Below are positions 48,201 through 59,100 of a stretch of 64,000 bases of DNA, in pieces (position 1 is the first letter of the stretch; the number at the start of each line of letters is the position of its first letter). Source of the stretch: Tritrichomonas musculus (Eukaryota; Parabasalia; Tritrichomonadida; Tritrichomonadidae); assembly GCA_039105265.1 (NCBI GenBank), contig JAPFFF010000054.1:992001-1056000 (forward strand), in the 5' to 3' direction. The position numbers and the translations under genes were made by a program. Under the pieces are notes generated by a model. The model worked only from the letters and a program-made list of their open reading frames with translations, was not told the origin of the DNA and did no database searches.

Positions 48201-48411
48201 CAAGACAAAACACCAAATGAATATTGAAATTGAATGATAAACTTCTTTTTTCATTAAAAATTCTATATTAAATTATATAAACAATTCATACAAAGAGTTT
48301 TTTTGTATTGATTTTCTATTAATTTTGCTGTTTATTAATTGGGCAAATGAATTGCTATTTTTGAGAATTTATTTGGTCCAATTAAAATAAAGAAATATTT
48401 CTTACTCCAGA

Positions 48412-48416
48412 TCATT
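48412..48416 (+). promoter_or_regulatory. Initiator (Inr) TCATT of the kinase-Sel1 gene
   Basis: TCATT with +1 A 9 nt before the ATG at 48,423. Confidence 0.55.
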
Positions 48417-48422
48417 GTTCGA

Positions 48423-51400
48423 ATGCAACAATTAATTAATAACTTCCAGGATTTATTAAAAACGGGAAAAATTCATATATCAAATGAATATTTAAAGAAA
48501 ATTCTTAAAAAATTCGTATTTATTTATTATGATAATATTCAACAAACAAAAGATGGAATAAAACAGTACAAAAACCATTCAAAAATCATTATTATTGATG
48601 AATACATCCAAAACAGCATTAAATATTATGTTGTATGCTTTGATTATAAATTAATAATATTTCGATTGGAAGACAAAGAAGAGAGTTCAACTTTGAGTAC
48701 CATTTTTCCCGAATTTAAATTTTGTGATATATATTTTATACAAGGTTGCGCAAATCAAGATGGCTCTAATTCAGCAAATACAAACTTTTTCAATGAAATA
48801 AAAAACTTTTCACGACAATTCATTATTCAGAGATTGGAGAAGGAGAATATAATTCGAGATGAAAATTTACAGAATTTTTGGAGCATAGTTGTAAATTGTA
48901 TAAACGGATTTTTGATCAAGAAAGGCTATAAAAATTCGCGAAAAAAACATGATAAATATCTCAAAATTAGCAAAGACGAATTTGTTGAATATAAAGAAGA
49001 AAGCTTAAAGTTATCAAACAAAAGTTATATCGAAATAAGAATACTTGGTAGAGGATGTGGTGGAGTAGTTAGATTAATATATCATATTCCTGAAAAAAAA
49101 GTTTTTGCAATGAAAATTCCATTTGTTGAAAGCATAAAATTAAATGAAAGAGAAAGAAACAATTATTTAAACATTCGTCATGAGTTCATTGTTCCATACA
49201 TAGGTTACATTGAGCTTGTTGGTCAACCGAAATATCTTTTGCTTGAATATATTGAAGGAGAAACTCTTGATAAATATAATTTGTCATCTTTAAATGATCA
49301 AGAAAAATACATAATCATTTTTGAACTTCTTCTCGCAATTAGACATCTTCATTTGAATGAATACATCTATCGAGATTTTAGATCTAGCAACATCATGATT
49401 AATCAGATCAAAGATGCGATATTAATTGATTTTGACCGGGTACGTAAAATGAAGAACGGAGCGGTTTTATTGGAAGAAGATGAAGAACAAACAAAAGAAT
49501 TTAATGATCCAGCAGCCGCACCAGAAATAAACAAAACATACAAATCAGATGTTTATTCTTTAGGATATGTCATTCATTTCATATTATATGGAAAATATCC
49601 TAAAGTAGATGATAAAATGGAAATTAATGAAGATTTTATTTTCAAATCAAGTTTAAACAACGATCCAACCAAAAGACCAAATATATTTGAAATGATAAAT
49701 ATTTTTTATTCTAATTTTCTTTCAAAAATTGCTTTTGAAGACAAGAAACAATATTTACTTTCACTTGCAAATCCAAAAGATCAAAAAATACAATTCAATT
49801 TCAAACAAGATACCGATAAAACAATTCTTATTTGTTTATCAGCTGAAAATCAAAATGATCCAGAAGCACAATACCGTCTCGGTATCTTTTATCATTATGG
49901 AAAATATGTCAAACAAGATATCAACAGAGCAATTCATTATTATTCACTCGCTGCAAATCAAAACCATCCAGAGGCACAATTCAAACTTGGCACCATTTAT
50001 AATTTTCAAAAATATGAAAAACAAGATATCGACAAAGCAATTCATTATTATTCACTGGCAGCAAATCAAAATGATCCAAAAGCACAATTCAATCTCGGCA
50101 CCATTTATTATGAAGGGCAATACGTCACCCGAGATATCGACAAAGCAATTTATTATTATTCGCTGGCTGCAAATCAAAATGATCTGGAAGCACAATTCAA
50201 TCTCGGCACCATTTATTATGAAGGGCAATACGTCACCCGAGATATCGACAAAGCAATTTATTATTATTCGCTAGCTGCAAATCAAAACTACCCAGAAGCA
50301 CAAATCATTCTCGGTTTCATTTATTATGGAGGGAAATATGTCACCCGAGATATCGACAAAGCAATTCATTATTATTTACTGGCAGCAAATCAAAATAATC
50401 CAGAAGCACAATTCTATCTCGGTCTCATTTATTATAAAGGGCAATATGTCAAACAAGATATCAACAAAGCAATTTATTATTATTCGCTGGCTGCAAATCA
50501 AAACTACCCAGAAGCACAATACAATCTCGGTATCATTTATTATAAAGGGCAATATGTCACCCGAGATATCGACAAAGCAATTTATTATTATTCGCTGGCT
50601 GCAAATCAAAACTACCCAGAAGCACAAATCATTCTCGGCACCATTTATTATGAAGGGCAATATGTCACCCGAGATATCGACAAAGCAATTCATTATTATT
50701 TACTGGCAGCAAATCAAAATAATCCAGAAGCACAATTCTATCTCGGTCTCATTTATTATAAAGGGCAATATGTCAAACAAGATATCAACAAAGCAATTTA
50801 TTATTATTCGCTGGCTGCAAATCAAAACTACCCAGAAGCACAATACAATCTCGGTATCATTTATTATGAAGGACAATATGTCGAACAAGATATAAATAAA
50901 GCAATTCATTATATTTCACTCGCTGCAGATCAAAATATTCCAGAAGCACAAAACATTCTCGGTTGCATTTATCATAAAGGACAATTTGTGGAACAAAAGA
51001 TCAACAAAGCATTTTATTATTATTCGCTGGCTGCAAATCAAAACTACCCAGAAGCACAATACAATCTCGGTCTCATTTATTATGAAGGGCAATATGTCGA
51101 ACAAGATATAAATAAAGCTATTCATTATTTTTCACTCGCTTCAGATCAAAATATTCCAGGAGCACAATTCGATCTCGGTTTCATTTATTATGAAGGGCAA
51201 TATGTCAAACAAGATATCAACAAAGCAATTCATTATTTTTCACTGGTAGCAAATCAAAATATTCCAGAAGCACAATTCAATCTCGGTCTCATTTATTATT
51301 ATAGGAAATATGGCAAACGAGATATCAACAAAGCAATTCATTATTTTTCACTCGCTGCAGATCAAAATATTCCAAAAGCACAATGCAATCTCGGTCTCAT

Positions 51401-53117
51401 TTATTATGAAGGACAATATGTCGAACAAGATATAAATAAAGCAATTCATTATTTTTCACTCGCTGCAGATCAAAATATTCCAGGAGCACAATTCGATCTC
51501 GGTCTCATTTATTATAAAGGGCAATATGTCACCCGAGATATCGACAAAGCAATTCATTATTTTTCACTGGTAGCAAATCAAAATAATCCAGAAGCACAAT
51601 TCTATCTCGGTCTCATTTATTATAACGGACAATATGTCAAACGAGATATCAACAAAGCAATTAACTATTTTTCACTCGCTGCAGATCAAAATATTCCAGG
51701 AGCACAATTCAATCTCGGTCTCATTTATTATAAAGGGCAATATGTCAAACAAGATATCAACAAAGCAATTCATTATTTTTCACTGGTAGCAAATCAAAAT
51801 ATTCCAGAAGCACAATACAATCTCGGTATCATTTATTATAAAGGGCAATATGTCACCCGAGATATCGACAAAGCAATTCATTATTTTTCACTGGTAGCAA
51901 ATCAAAATATTCCAGAAGCACAAATCAAACTCGGTACCATTTTTTATGAAGGGCAATATGTCACACGAGATATAAATAAAGCAATTCATTATTTTTCACT
52001 GGCAGCAAATCAAAATAATCCAGAAGCACAATTCTATCTCGGTCTTATTTATTATAACGGACAATATGTCAAACGAGATATCAACAAAGCAATTAACTAT
52101 TTTTCACTCGCTGCAGATCAAAATATTCCAGGAGCACAATTCAATCTCGGTACCATTTATTATAACGGACAATATGTCAAACGAGATATCAACAAAGCAA
52201 TTAACTATTTTTCACTCGCTGCAAATCAAAATATTCCAGGAGCACAATTCAACCTGGGTACCATTTATTATAACAGTCAATATGTCAAACAAGATATCAG
52301 CAAGGCAATTCACTATTTTTCACTCGCTGCAAATCAAAATTTTCCTGAAGCACAATTCGAACTTGGAATTATTTATTATCAAGGTGATAAAATAAAACAA
52401 GATATTAAAAAATTCACTTATTATATCATGTTATCGTCCAAAAATAATTTCAGAAAAGCTAATTATTTGCATGCTTTTTTACTTCACGAGGGTATATATG
52501 TTAAAAAGGATATCCAGCAAGCAATTCATTATTATAAAGAAGCATCATCATTCAATATCCATTATTCAAAAAATAACCTTGGTATTATATATAAGCATGG
52601 AGCTGATGAAATAGAAGTAAATGTAGGTAATGCGATTGTTTATTTTGAAGAAGCAATTCGTCAGAAAAATGATTATTTGTCAATGTACAACTTGGCTCAC
52701 CTTTACATATATATAGATGACACAGCAAACAAGCAAGAATATCTCAACAAATCAATTGATTTGTTAATTCGATCATTGATTGAATTCAGACCTTCGCTCA
52801 CTTTATTGCAAATAGCATTGCTTTTGCGATTTGATTTCAATATTGAACAAATCAAACAAGAACTTGTTTTAAGAAAAGATCTAACCATATATTCAATTAT
52901 GAAACTGCTGGATAAATTAGATAAAGCTCTTTTATATTTTGGCATGCTATATGATTCATATAAATCCAAAGATTACTTATATAATTTTGTTTATAAACCA
53001 ATTCTATCATCAGAAATTGGAAAACAGAAAGTTTCTCCTCCAAAATATCCAAATGCAAAAGATCTTTCATCAGAATTTTACAAAGGTTTTGGAGAAGATT
53101 TATATAGTTCCTTTTAA
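48423..53117 (+). CDS. Protein kinase fused to about 26 Sel1-like repeats
   Basis: 1564 residues. Residues 1-195 are an unrecognised N-terminal domain. A kinase spans about 203-440: LGRGCGGVVRL glycine loop, AMKIP lysine, catalytic loop YRDFRSSNIMI (HRD as YRD), DFD in place of DFG (LIDFDRVRK), and AAAPE. All metal- and ATP-binding acids are present, so activity is possible. From about 476 to 1390 come some 26 Sel1-like (TPR-family) repeats of 36 residues; 24 are almost identical (consensus PEAQFNLGLIYYxGQYV then KQDINKAIHYFSLAANQN). The last 170 residues are a helical tail. No signal or membrane segment. Sel1 arrays are protein-protein scaffolds; substrate unknown. The next gene and a pseudogene between them carry related kinase domains. 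Confidence 0.9.
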   Translation: MQQLINNFQDLLKTGKIHISNEYLKKILKKFVFIYYDNIQQTKDGIKQYKNHSKIIIIDEYIQNSIKYYVVCFDYKLIIFRLEDKEESSTLSTIFPEFKFCDIYFIQGCANQDGSNSANTNFFNEIKNFSRQFIIQRLEKENIIRDENLQNFWSIVVNCINGFLIKKGYKNSRKKHDKYLKISKDEFVEYKEESLKLSNKSYIEIRILGRGCGGVVRLIYHIPEKKVFAMKIPFVESIKLNERERNNYLNIRHEFIVPYIGYIELVGQPKYLLLEYIEGETLDKYNLSSLNDQEKYIIIFELLLAIRHLHLNEYIYRDFRSSNIMINQIKDAILIDFDRVRKMKNGAVLLEEDEEQTKEFNDPAAAPEINKTYKSDVYSLGYVIHFILYGKYPKVDDKMEINEDFIFKSSLNNDPTKRPNIFEMINIFYSNFLSKIAFEDKKQYLLSLANPKDQKIQFNFKQDTDKTILICLSAENQNDPEAQYRLGIFYHYGKYVKQDINRAIHYYSLAANQNHPEAQFKLGTIYNFQKYEKQDIDKAIHYYSLAANQNDPKAQFNLGTIYYEGQYVTRDIDKAIYYYSLAANQNDLEAQFNLGTIYYEGQYVTRDIDKAIYYYSLAANQNYPEAQIILGFIYYGGKYVTRDIDKAIHYYLLAANQNNPEAQFYLGLIYYKGQYVKQDINKAIYYYSLAANQNYPEAQYNLGIIYYKGQYVTRDIDKAIYYYSLAANQNYPEAQIILGTIYYEGQYVTRDIDKAIHYYLLAANQNNPEAQFYLGLIYYKGQYVKQDINKAIYYYSLAANQNYPEAQYNLGIIYYEGQYVEQDINKAIHYISLAADQNIPEAQNILGCIYHKGQFVEQKINKAFYYYSLAANQNYPEAQYNLGLIYYEGQYVEQDINKAIHYFSLASDQNIPGAQFDLGFIYYEGQYVKQDINKAIHYFSLVANQNIPEAQFNLGLIYYYRKYGKRDINKAIHYFSLAADQNIPKAQCNLGLIYYEGQYVEQDINKAIHYFSLAADQNIPGAQFDLGLIYYKGQYVTRDIDKAIHYFSLVANQNNPEAQFYLGLIYYNGQYVKRDINKAINYFSLAADQNIPGAQFNLGLIYYKGQYVKQDINKAIHYFSLVANQNIPEAQYNLGIIYYKGQYVTRDIDKAIHYFSLVANQNIPEAQIKLGTIFYEGQYVTRDINKAIHYFSLAANQNNPEAQFYLGLIYYNGQYVKRDINKAINYFSLAADQNIPGAQFNLGTIYYNGQYVKRDINKAINYFSLAANQNIPGAQFNLGTIYYNSQYVKQDISKAIHYFSLAANQNFPEAQFELGIIYYQGDKIKQDIKKFTYYIMLSSKNNFRKANYLHAFLLHEGIYVKKDIQQAIHYYKEASSFNIHYSKNNLGIIYKHGADEIEVNVGNAIVYFEEAIRQKNDYLSMYNLAHLYIYIDDTANKQEYLNKSIDLLIRSLIEFRPSLTLLQIALLLRFDFNIEQIKQELVLRKDLTIYSIMKLLDKLDKALLYFGMLYDSYKSKDYLYNFVYKPILSSEIGKQKVSPPKYPNAKDLSSEFYKGFGEDLYSSF
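49838..52400 (+). repeat. 108-bp coding repeat (Sel1 units)
   Basis: Twenty-four in-frame units of 108 bp with near-identical DNA. A three-unit block at about 50,293-50,616 recurs at 50,617-50,940 (324-bp higher-order repeat), and the unit near 51,590 recurs near 52,022. Confidence 0.9.
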
Positions 53118-53240
53118 TAAATAAGATAATTAAACGACATTGTTCAATATTTATGGAATTACTACAGGCATGATGCATTTGCATTCACACCGCATTCTGC
53201 ATTGAGACTTGAATCCAACGAATTTTTATTTAAATGACTA

Positions 53241-53455
53241 CAGTAGTGTTTTTAATATGGTAACGGTATTTAAAGTGGTAACGCTTTTTTTTTAGAAAAA
53301 AAAAATTTAAAAATACAAAATTTAATTTTTTTCGACATAAAACAGAGTTTATTTAAATTAAATTATATAATAATATTTACCATTATTTATATGATATTAA
53401 TCACAAGGTTGTGTATCTATCTGTCTCAAATCACCAAAGTTTTTCATCAACCAAT
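53241..53455 (+). repeat. Left long terminal inverted repeat
   Basis: Pairs with 54,750-54,964; identity declines only in the innermost dozen bases. Confidence 0.85.
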
Positions 53456-54749
53456 TTAAAAAGTTAAAATCAAATTACTTCATTACCTTTTTAAAATTTT
53501 TGATATTTTCTTATATAATTAGTTTAGCATCTATTCATCATTCATAATTTATTCATCATTTAATTATAAATGATAAATACTTTCTTTTGAAAAATAAAAA
53601 TTATTTAAAAAATGTAACCATTTTCATAAGTGTTTATACAAAATAAAAAATTCTTCTGAGTGCTTTTGATTATTTCCTTAAATCCTTTTTATATTTGATT
53701 GTATATTAGAAGAATTTTATTATTTTACTATACTATTTACTTTTAACTCAAGCATAATGCTTTTTATAGGTCAAATGAATATGCTTTGAAAGACTCAAAT
53801 TAAATTGAATTATAACCTAAATTAGAAGATTGATCAATTTATCTTTATTATATAAATATATAGTTTATTGCGCTGTATTATTAAAATAATAACATAAAAG
53901 TAATAATCTATACTAGAAGTTTCCTATTCTTATAATGATCTCAAAAACTGAAAAATACATAGTTGTAAGCAAAAAAATTTCATAATTTTTCTCTTTCTCA
54001 CCAAAAAGAATCAAAAGGATGTAATATCGAATTTTAGTTCGATATTATATCAATTCAATGATTTTGATAATAAAAAACGATGAATTATCTAATGATTATA
54101 ATATGATTATTTTTTCTATAAAAATCGAATTTGAAAAAGTATCAATGAAATTTATTAATGAAATAAATATGTATATAAAATGCTGAAACATAAGAGATAA
54201 AAATTGTCTAAAAAAAACAAAATTTGAATATTTGTTTTGCTGTTCGTTTATAATTTTTGGACGTTTATCAATTGATGAAGATAAACCATTATCTTGTGCA
54301 AAACATATTATCTTATTGCATTATATCAATATATAAATATGTTTTAATAGTTTTTAACTAATTTTTAATTTGTAATTACAGTAATCTGTTATGTTGTCGG
54401 GATAAAGATAGCACAAAATTGAAAGATGATGAAAAAGTTCTCTCAATAAGTCTCAGAATGAAAATCAACTCTGACTTCTAATAAGTTAAATACATCTTTA
54501 AATGCAAATATGTTTTTATAAATATTATTTATAAATAACAGCATTTTATAGATAAATGAATCAATTCTTTATCATGAAAAGTAAACGGTCTCCAAAATAT
54601 CAAAGATATACTCCTTTTTATAGTCAACAATTTTATTTTTACAAATTTAATTAATAATTATTAATATTCTCATAATATATAATATGTTTATAATCTTAAA
54701 TAAAATATTACTTTGATGTACATGTTTATAATCATGCTTTAATTTTTTT

Positions 54750-54964
54750 CATTGATTGACGAAAAACTTTGGTGATTTGAGACAGATAGATACACAACCT
54801 TGTGATTAATATCATATAAATAATGGTAAATATTATTATATAATTTAATTTAAATAAACTCTGTTTTATGTCGAAAAAAATTAAATTTTGTATTTTTAAA
54901 TTTTTTTTTCTAAAAAAAAAGCGTTACCACTTTAAATACCGTTACCATATTAAAAACACTACTG
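54750..54964 (-). repeat. Right long terminal inverted repeat
   Basis: Reverse complement of 53,241-53,455. Confidence 0.85.
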
Positions 54965-55306
54965 TACTTATTCCCAAAAATCGGTGATTTTGGACTTTCG
55001 ATGAAGAATCATACGAACGATATAATGACTTACCAATTAACGACTGGACAGAGAGAAAATCCATCTTATTAATCACATGAAATTTTGCAATTCAATGATT
55101 ATACAAGAAGCAGCGATCTTTATTCTTTTGGTTTCATTGCTTATTTACAAATATTTGTAAAAAAATTTTCTAAAAATGCTGGAATAAATATACAACCAAT
55201 CGTTTCTGCAGATAAACCAACTCCCCAACTATTATCATATGATACTATAACAAATCAATTTATGCATGTGATTAATTTACCTTCATATGCAATAAATGAT
55301 GATTGA

Positions 55307-56105
55307 ATTATTCTGAAGAATGATAAATTAACAATCTCAATTTTGATTCAATAATAACATTTATCAGTTGATTATTTATGATTATATAATTATGATTTAG
55401 ATCATATATTTTAATTATGACGAGTTAAAATATTATTCTCTACTTTTACTTTGACAGATTAATGGAAATTAATTAAATATTTAATATTAGTATTATTAAT
55501 AATTGCATATATTCTATAAAAAAGATATGTCTTGAAAATATGTGAATTTAATATGCCCTCTTTTTTTGAAATATGACAATTGCTTTATTTAAAATGCTAA
55601 TAATAATAATCGAATATATATATTTAATAAAATCTTTGAACATATTTATTTTTTGAACAATTATCATTTTTCTTTATGAGACTTCAATTTTTAAGATTAT
55701 ATTATCAATCGCCAACAATAATCATATCATGATTATATCATTAAAATAAAAACAAATTTTTATATTGAAAAACATTAAATTCTTACATATTTTAATCTTA
55801 AAATGCAGGTCGTAAATGGGCAATATATTCATCAAAGTTTTTTTTGAAGAAAATGGGCAATATACACATAATTTCATTGAAGTGGGCAACATAGGAATAC
55901 TATATTTTTAATTGGAAAGTACAAAAAACCATATTTGATCAATGTATGAAACGAAATCATTTTTATTTTTTTTTTAAAATGAAAGAATTAATGCAAATAA
56001 TCATTCAAAAAATGTAACAAATTTTTTGAGAAAAAGACAATAAAAGTTTTTAACAGAAATTCTCTTAATTTTAAAAGTTTTCTTCAGAAACCATAAACAT
56101 AAAGA
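55307..56105. other. Intergenic, no gene seen
   Basis: Very AT-rich promoter-side region. No TCAYW initiator stands close to the ATG at 56,106; the nearest candidate, TCAGAA at about 56,091, deviates from the consensus. Confidence 0.4.
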
Positions 56106-59100
56106 ATGGAAATCACTGATAAAATTCTTGATATTAACTTATTCACGAAGTGTGAAAAAATAGGGGAAAGTGAATTTGGATTGATCTATAAAGTAATTAG
56201 GAAAGATAATGGCGAAATATGCGCAGCTAAATATTTACAAAATTCAAATATACTTAATCTTGTTCGTGAAATCAACATTAACGCCAAAATTTCACACCCA
56301 TCAATCATTAAATTTATTGGATATAGTCTAACTAATTTTGAAAATGAGGAAATACCGATTATTATAATGGAGTATGCAAGGGAAGGATCAATTGATAAAT
56401 GTATATCGAAAGAAAATCACAATTTATCAAGTGATGAATGGAATGATACGCAAAAACTTATAATTATATACGGAATAGCATCAGGAATGTCATATCTACA
56501 CTCACACAATATTATCCATCGAGATTTGAAGCCAGCAAATATACTCTTAGACGATAAATTTAACCCAAAGATTACAGATTTTGGTTTATCAAAAATAATA
56601 GATGATAAGACAAGACTCCATTCCAAAATAGGATTCAAAGGAACAATGTTTTATAGCGCTCCAGAAATTCTTAATAATTACAAATATACAAAGGCAGGTG
56701 ATGTATATGCATTTGGTTTTCTTGTATACGAAATCTTAGCTAATAATGACAAATTATATAAATTTTATAATATAGCAACAATTAGGTCTGATGTTAGCAA
56801 AGGAAAACGTCCTGATTTGGAAAGAATTCTTGATCCTGCATATCGTAATCTCATTGAAAAATGCTGGGCAACAAAAGCAGAAGATCGTCCAACTTTCGAC
56901 CAAATTGTTGAAGACCTTGAAAAAAATCAAGATTATATAACAAATCTAATTGATAAACAAAAATATCATGATTATATAGACGAAATAAAACATTCGACTA
57001 TTAAGTTTAACAATGATCCAATATTAAAGATCCTTAAACTTCCCGATTTGCAAGATGAAAATGATCAATATCAAATTACGAATACAAAAAGAATTGCCAA
57101 AGAAATTAAAAATGAGAAATTTTTCTCAGATAAGCAATTCAATGAGTTAAACGATCAATGCAAACAAATTGTAAGAGAAGCTTACTCACAACCTAATGAA
57201 GAAAAACAATTCTTGATAGGAACCTACTTAATTGAAGGAAAAAACGATTTTCCTGTAAATGTTAGCCTCGGAATCAGATACCTTACCTTATCAAGAGAAA
57301 ACGGCTGTCTTAATTCAGTAATATATTATTGCATGATGGTGATCAAAGGTAAAAAAGTCCCACAAAACCTTGATGCTGCTTGGAAAATTCTTTCAAATTA
57401 TACAAAAAGCAAAGATGGAAGAATATTTTGTTTGCTCGGAAAAATTATGAAAAAGAGAAACGAATTTAAAGTTGCCAAAAAATATTATAAAATTGGCATC
57501 AAGCTCAATGATCCAGAGTCCATGTATAAGTATGGGATTATGATGCTAGAAAAAGAAAATAGTAAACAAAAAATTGATGATGGCATTGAACTCCTAAATA
57601 AGGCAATTAATAAAGAACATTCAAAGAGCAAAGTTTACCTTACAATATTCGAGCAGTTAAAGTGCAAACAATCATTTAAAGATCTTCCAGAGAAAATAAA
57701 GCATTTCTTCATTTTGCAGGTTATTAAATATAATAAAAATAAAGAGGCTAAAATAACATCTACTCAAGTTGAGATGCTTTATGAAAATCAAATGTTGGAA
57801 TCAAATGATTTTACAAACGTTTTGAGTATATTTGATAATATTTCTTTTGAAATAACTTATGATTCAAAGAAATATGAACAAATATTGGACCAAATATCAA
57901 AAATAAAACAAAAATATTTTGATATTACAAAAGTATCAGTAATTATTCCAGTTGCCAAAATTCAGAATAAATTGGGCCCAAAAGACATGATTGATTCATT
58001 TGATATCCAATATGGCGCCAAAATCATTGGAGAAAAAGTGTTTTCAGGCTGTTCAGCAATAAAGCAAATCACTCTTCCTTCTTCAATCAAATCAATTGGA
58101 TCAAAGGCTTTTAAAGAGTGTAAATCATTAGAAAAGATAACAATTCCGTCTTTTGTTACTTTTATTGGTGATAGAGCTTTTAGTGGCTGTACTTTACTTA
58201 ATGAAATAGCTATTCCATCTTCAGTGACTTCAATAGGTGAAAAAGCTTTTTACAACTGTTCATCTTTGAGAGAAATAGAGATTCCTTCCTCGATTTCTAC
58301 AATTGAAAAATCATCATTTGAAGGATGCAAGTCATTAAAGCAGGTAATAATTCCTCTTTCAGTGACTTCAATAGGTGAAAAAGCTTTTTACAACTGTTCA
58401 TCTTTGAGAGAAATAGAGATTCCTTCCTCGATTTCTACAATTGAAAAATCATCATTTGAAGGATGTGAGTCATTAAAGCAGGTAATAATTCCTCTTTCAG
58501 TAACTTCAATCGGGGAAAAAGCATTTATGAATTGTAAATCTCTGACCCAAATTGAAATAACACCAAAAGTTCTAAAAATTGGACCAAATGCATTTGATGG
58601 ATGCTTATCATTAAAACAAATATCAATTGATTCTTTGGAATCAATTGAGGATGCAACTTTTAAAAAATGCAGTTCATTGATGCAAATAACAATCCCTTCT
58701 TCTGTTGAATCTATATCATCAAATGCATTTTGCGAGTGCTCCAATTTGACACAAATATCTATTCCATCTTCAGTAAAGCAAATTGGAGCCTCGGCATTTC
58801 AAAAATGCATATTATTGGAACAAGTAGCAATACATTCTTCAATTGATATAATTAATGCCAACACTTTTTCTGGATGCTCTTCACTGACTCATATTAAAAT
58901 TCCTTCATCTGTGAATGTTATTAATGAGAATGCATTTTTGACATGCAGATCATTGAAAGTAATTGAAATTCCTCCAAATGTAAGAGAAATTGGTAAATGT
59001 TCATTTAGGGATTGTGACAACTTGGAGCTTTTGGTTATGGACCCTTATAGAACAAAAGTAAATGATGATTCTTTTCAATTTTGTCGCTCTCTTGTTCATT

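Larger units (their letters stand above)
53241..54964. mobile_element. 1.72-kb transposon with about 215-bp inverted repeats, non-autonomous
   Basis: The ends start CAGTAGTGTTTTTAATATGG and are near-perfect inverted repeats over about 215 bp (one A-run length difference in the first 200). A TA target duplication flanks it (53,239-53,240; 54,965-54,966). The interior of about 1.3 kb is AT-rich with no coding frame. CAGT ends plus TA fit the IS630/Tc1/mariner-pogo group, though such long TIRs are unusual there. The near identity of the arms implies recent mobility, so an autonomous relative should exist elsewhere in the genome. Confidence 0.8.
53137..55306 (+). pseudogene. 5'-truncated kinase pseudogene split by a TIR transposon
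   Basis: From about 53,137 the frame reads YGITTGMMHLHSHRILH, a stop (TGA 53,203-53,205, where the R of HRD belongs), then DLNPTNFYLND. At the TA of 53,239-53,240 a 1724-bp element interrupts. The same frame resumes at 54,967 with FPKIGDFGLSM, a second stop (TAA 55,070-55,072, in the APE region), then SHEILQFNDYTRSSDLYSFG and runs to 55,306. Deleting the element plus one TA restores the frame exactly (N-D-Y-L-F-P-K). The N-lobe is absent, so homology starts at helix E right after the neighbouring gene's stop. The closest relative in the window is the kinase of the 1991-residue protein downstream (YGIASGMSYLHSHNIIHRDL), suggesting tandem duplication. Confidence 0.75.

Noticed and set aside
50326-52395. 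Plus and minus alternative frames across the Sel1 array
   Set aside because: The 108-bp periodicity, a multiple of 3, keeps other frames open; composition is not protein-like.
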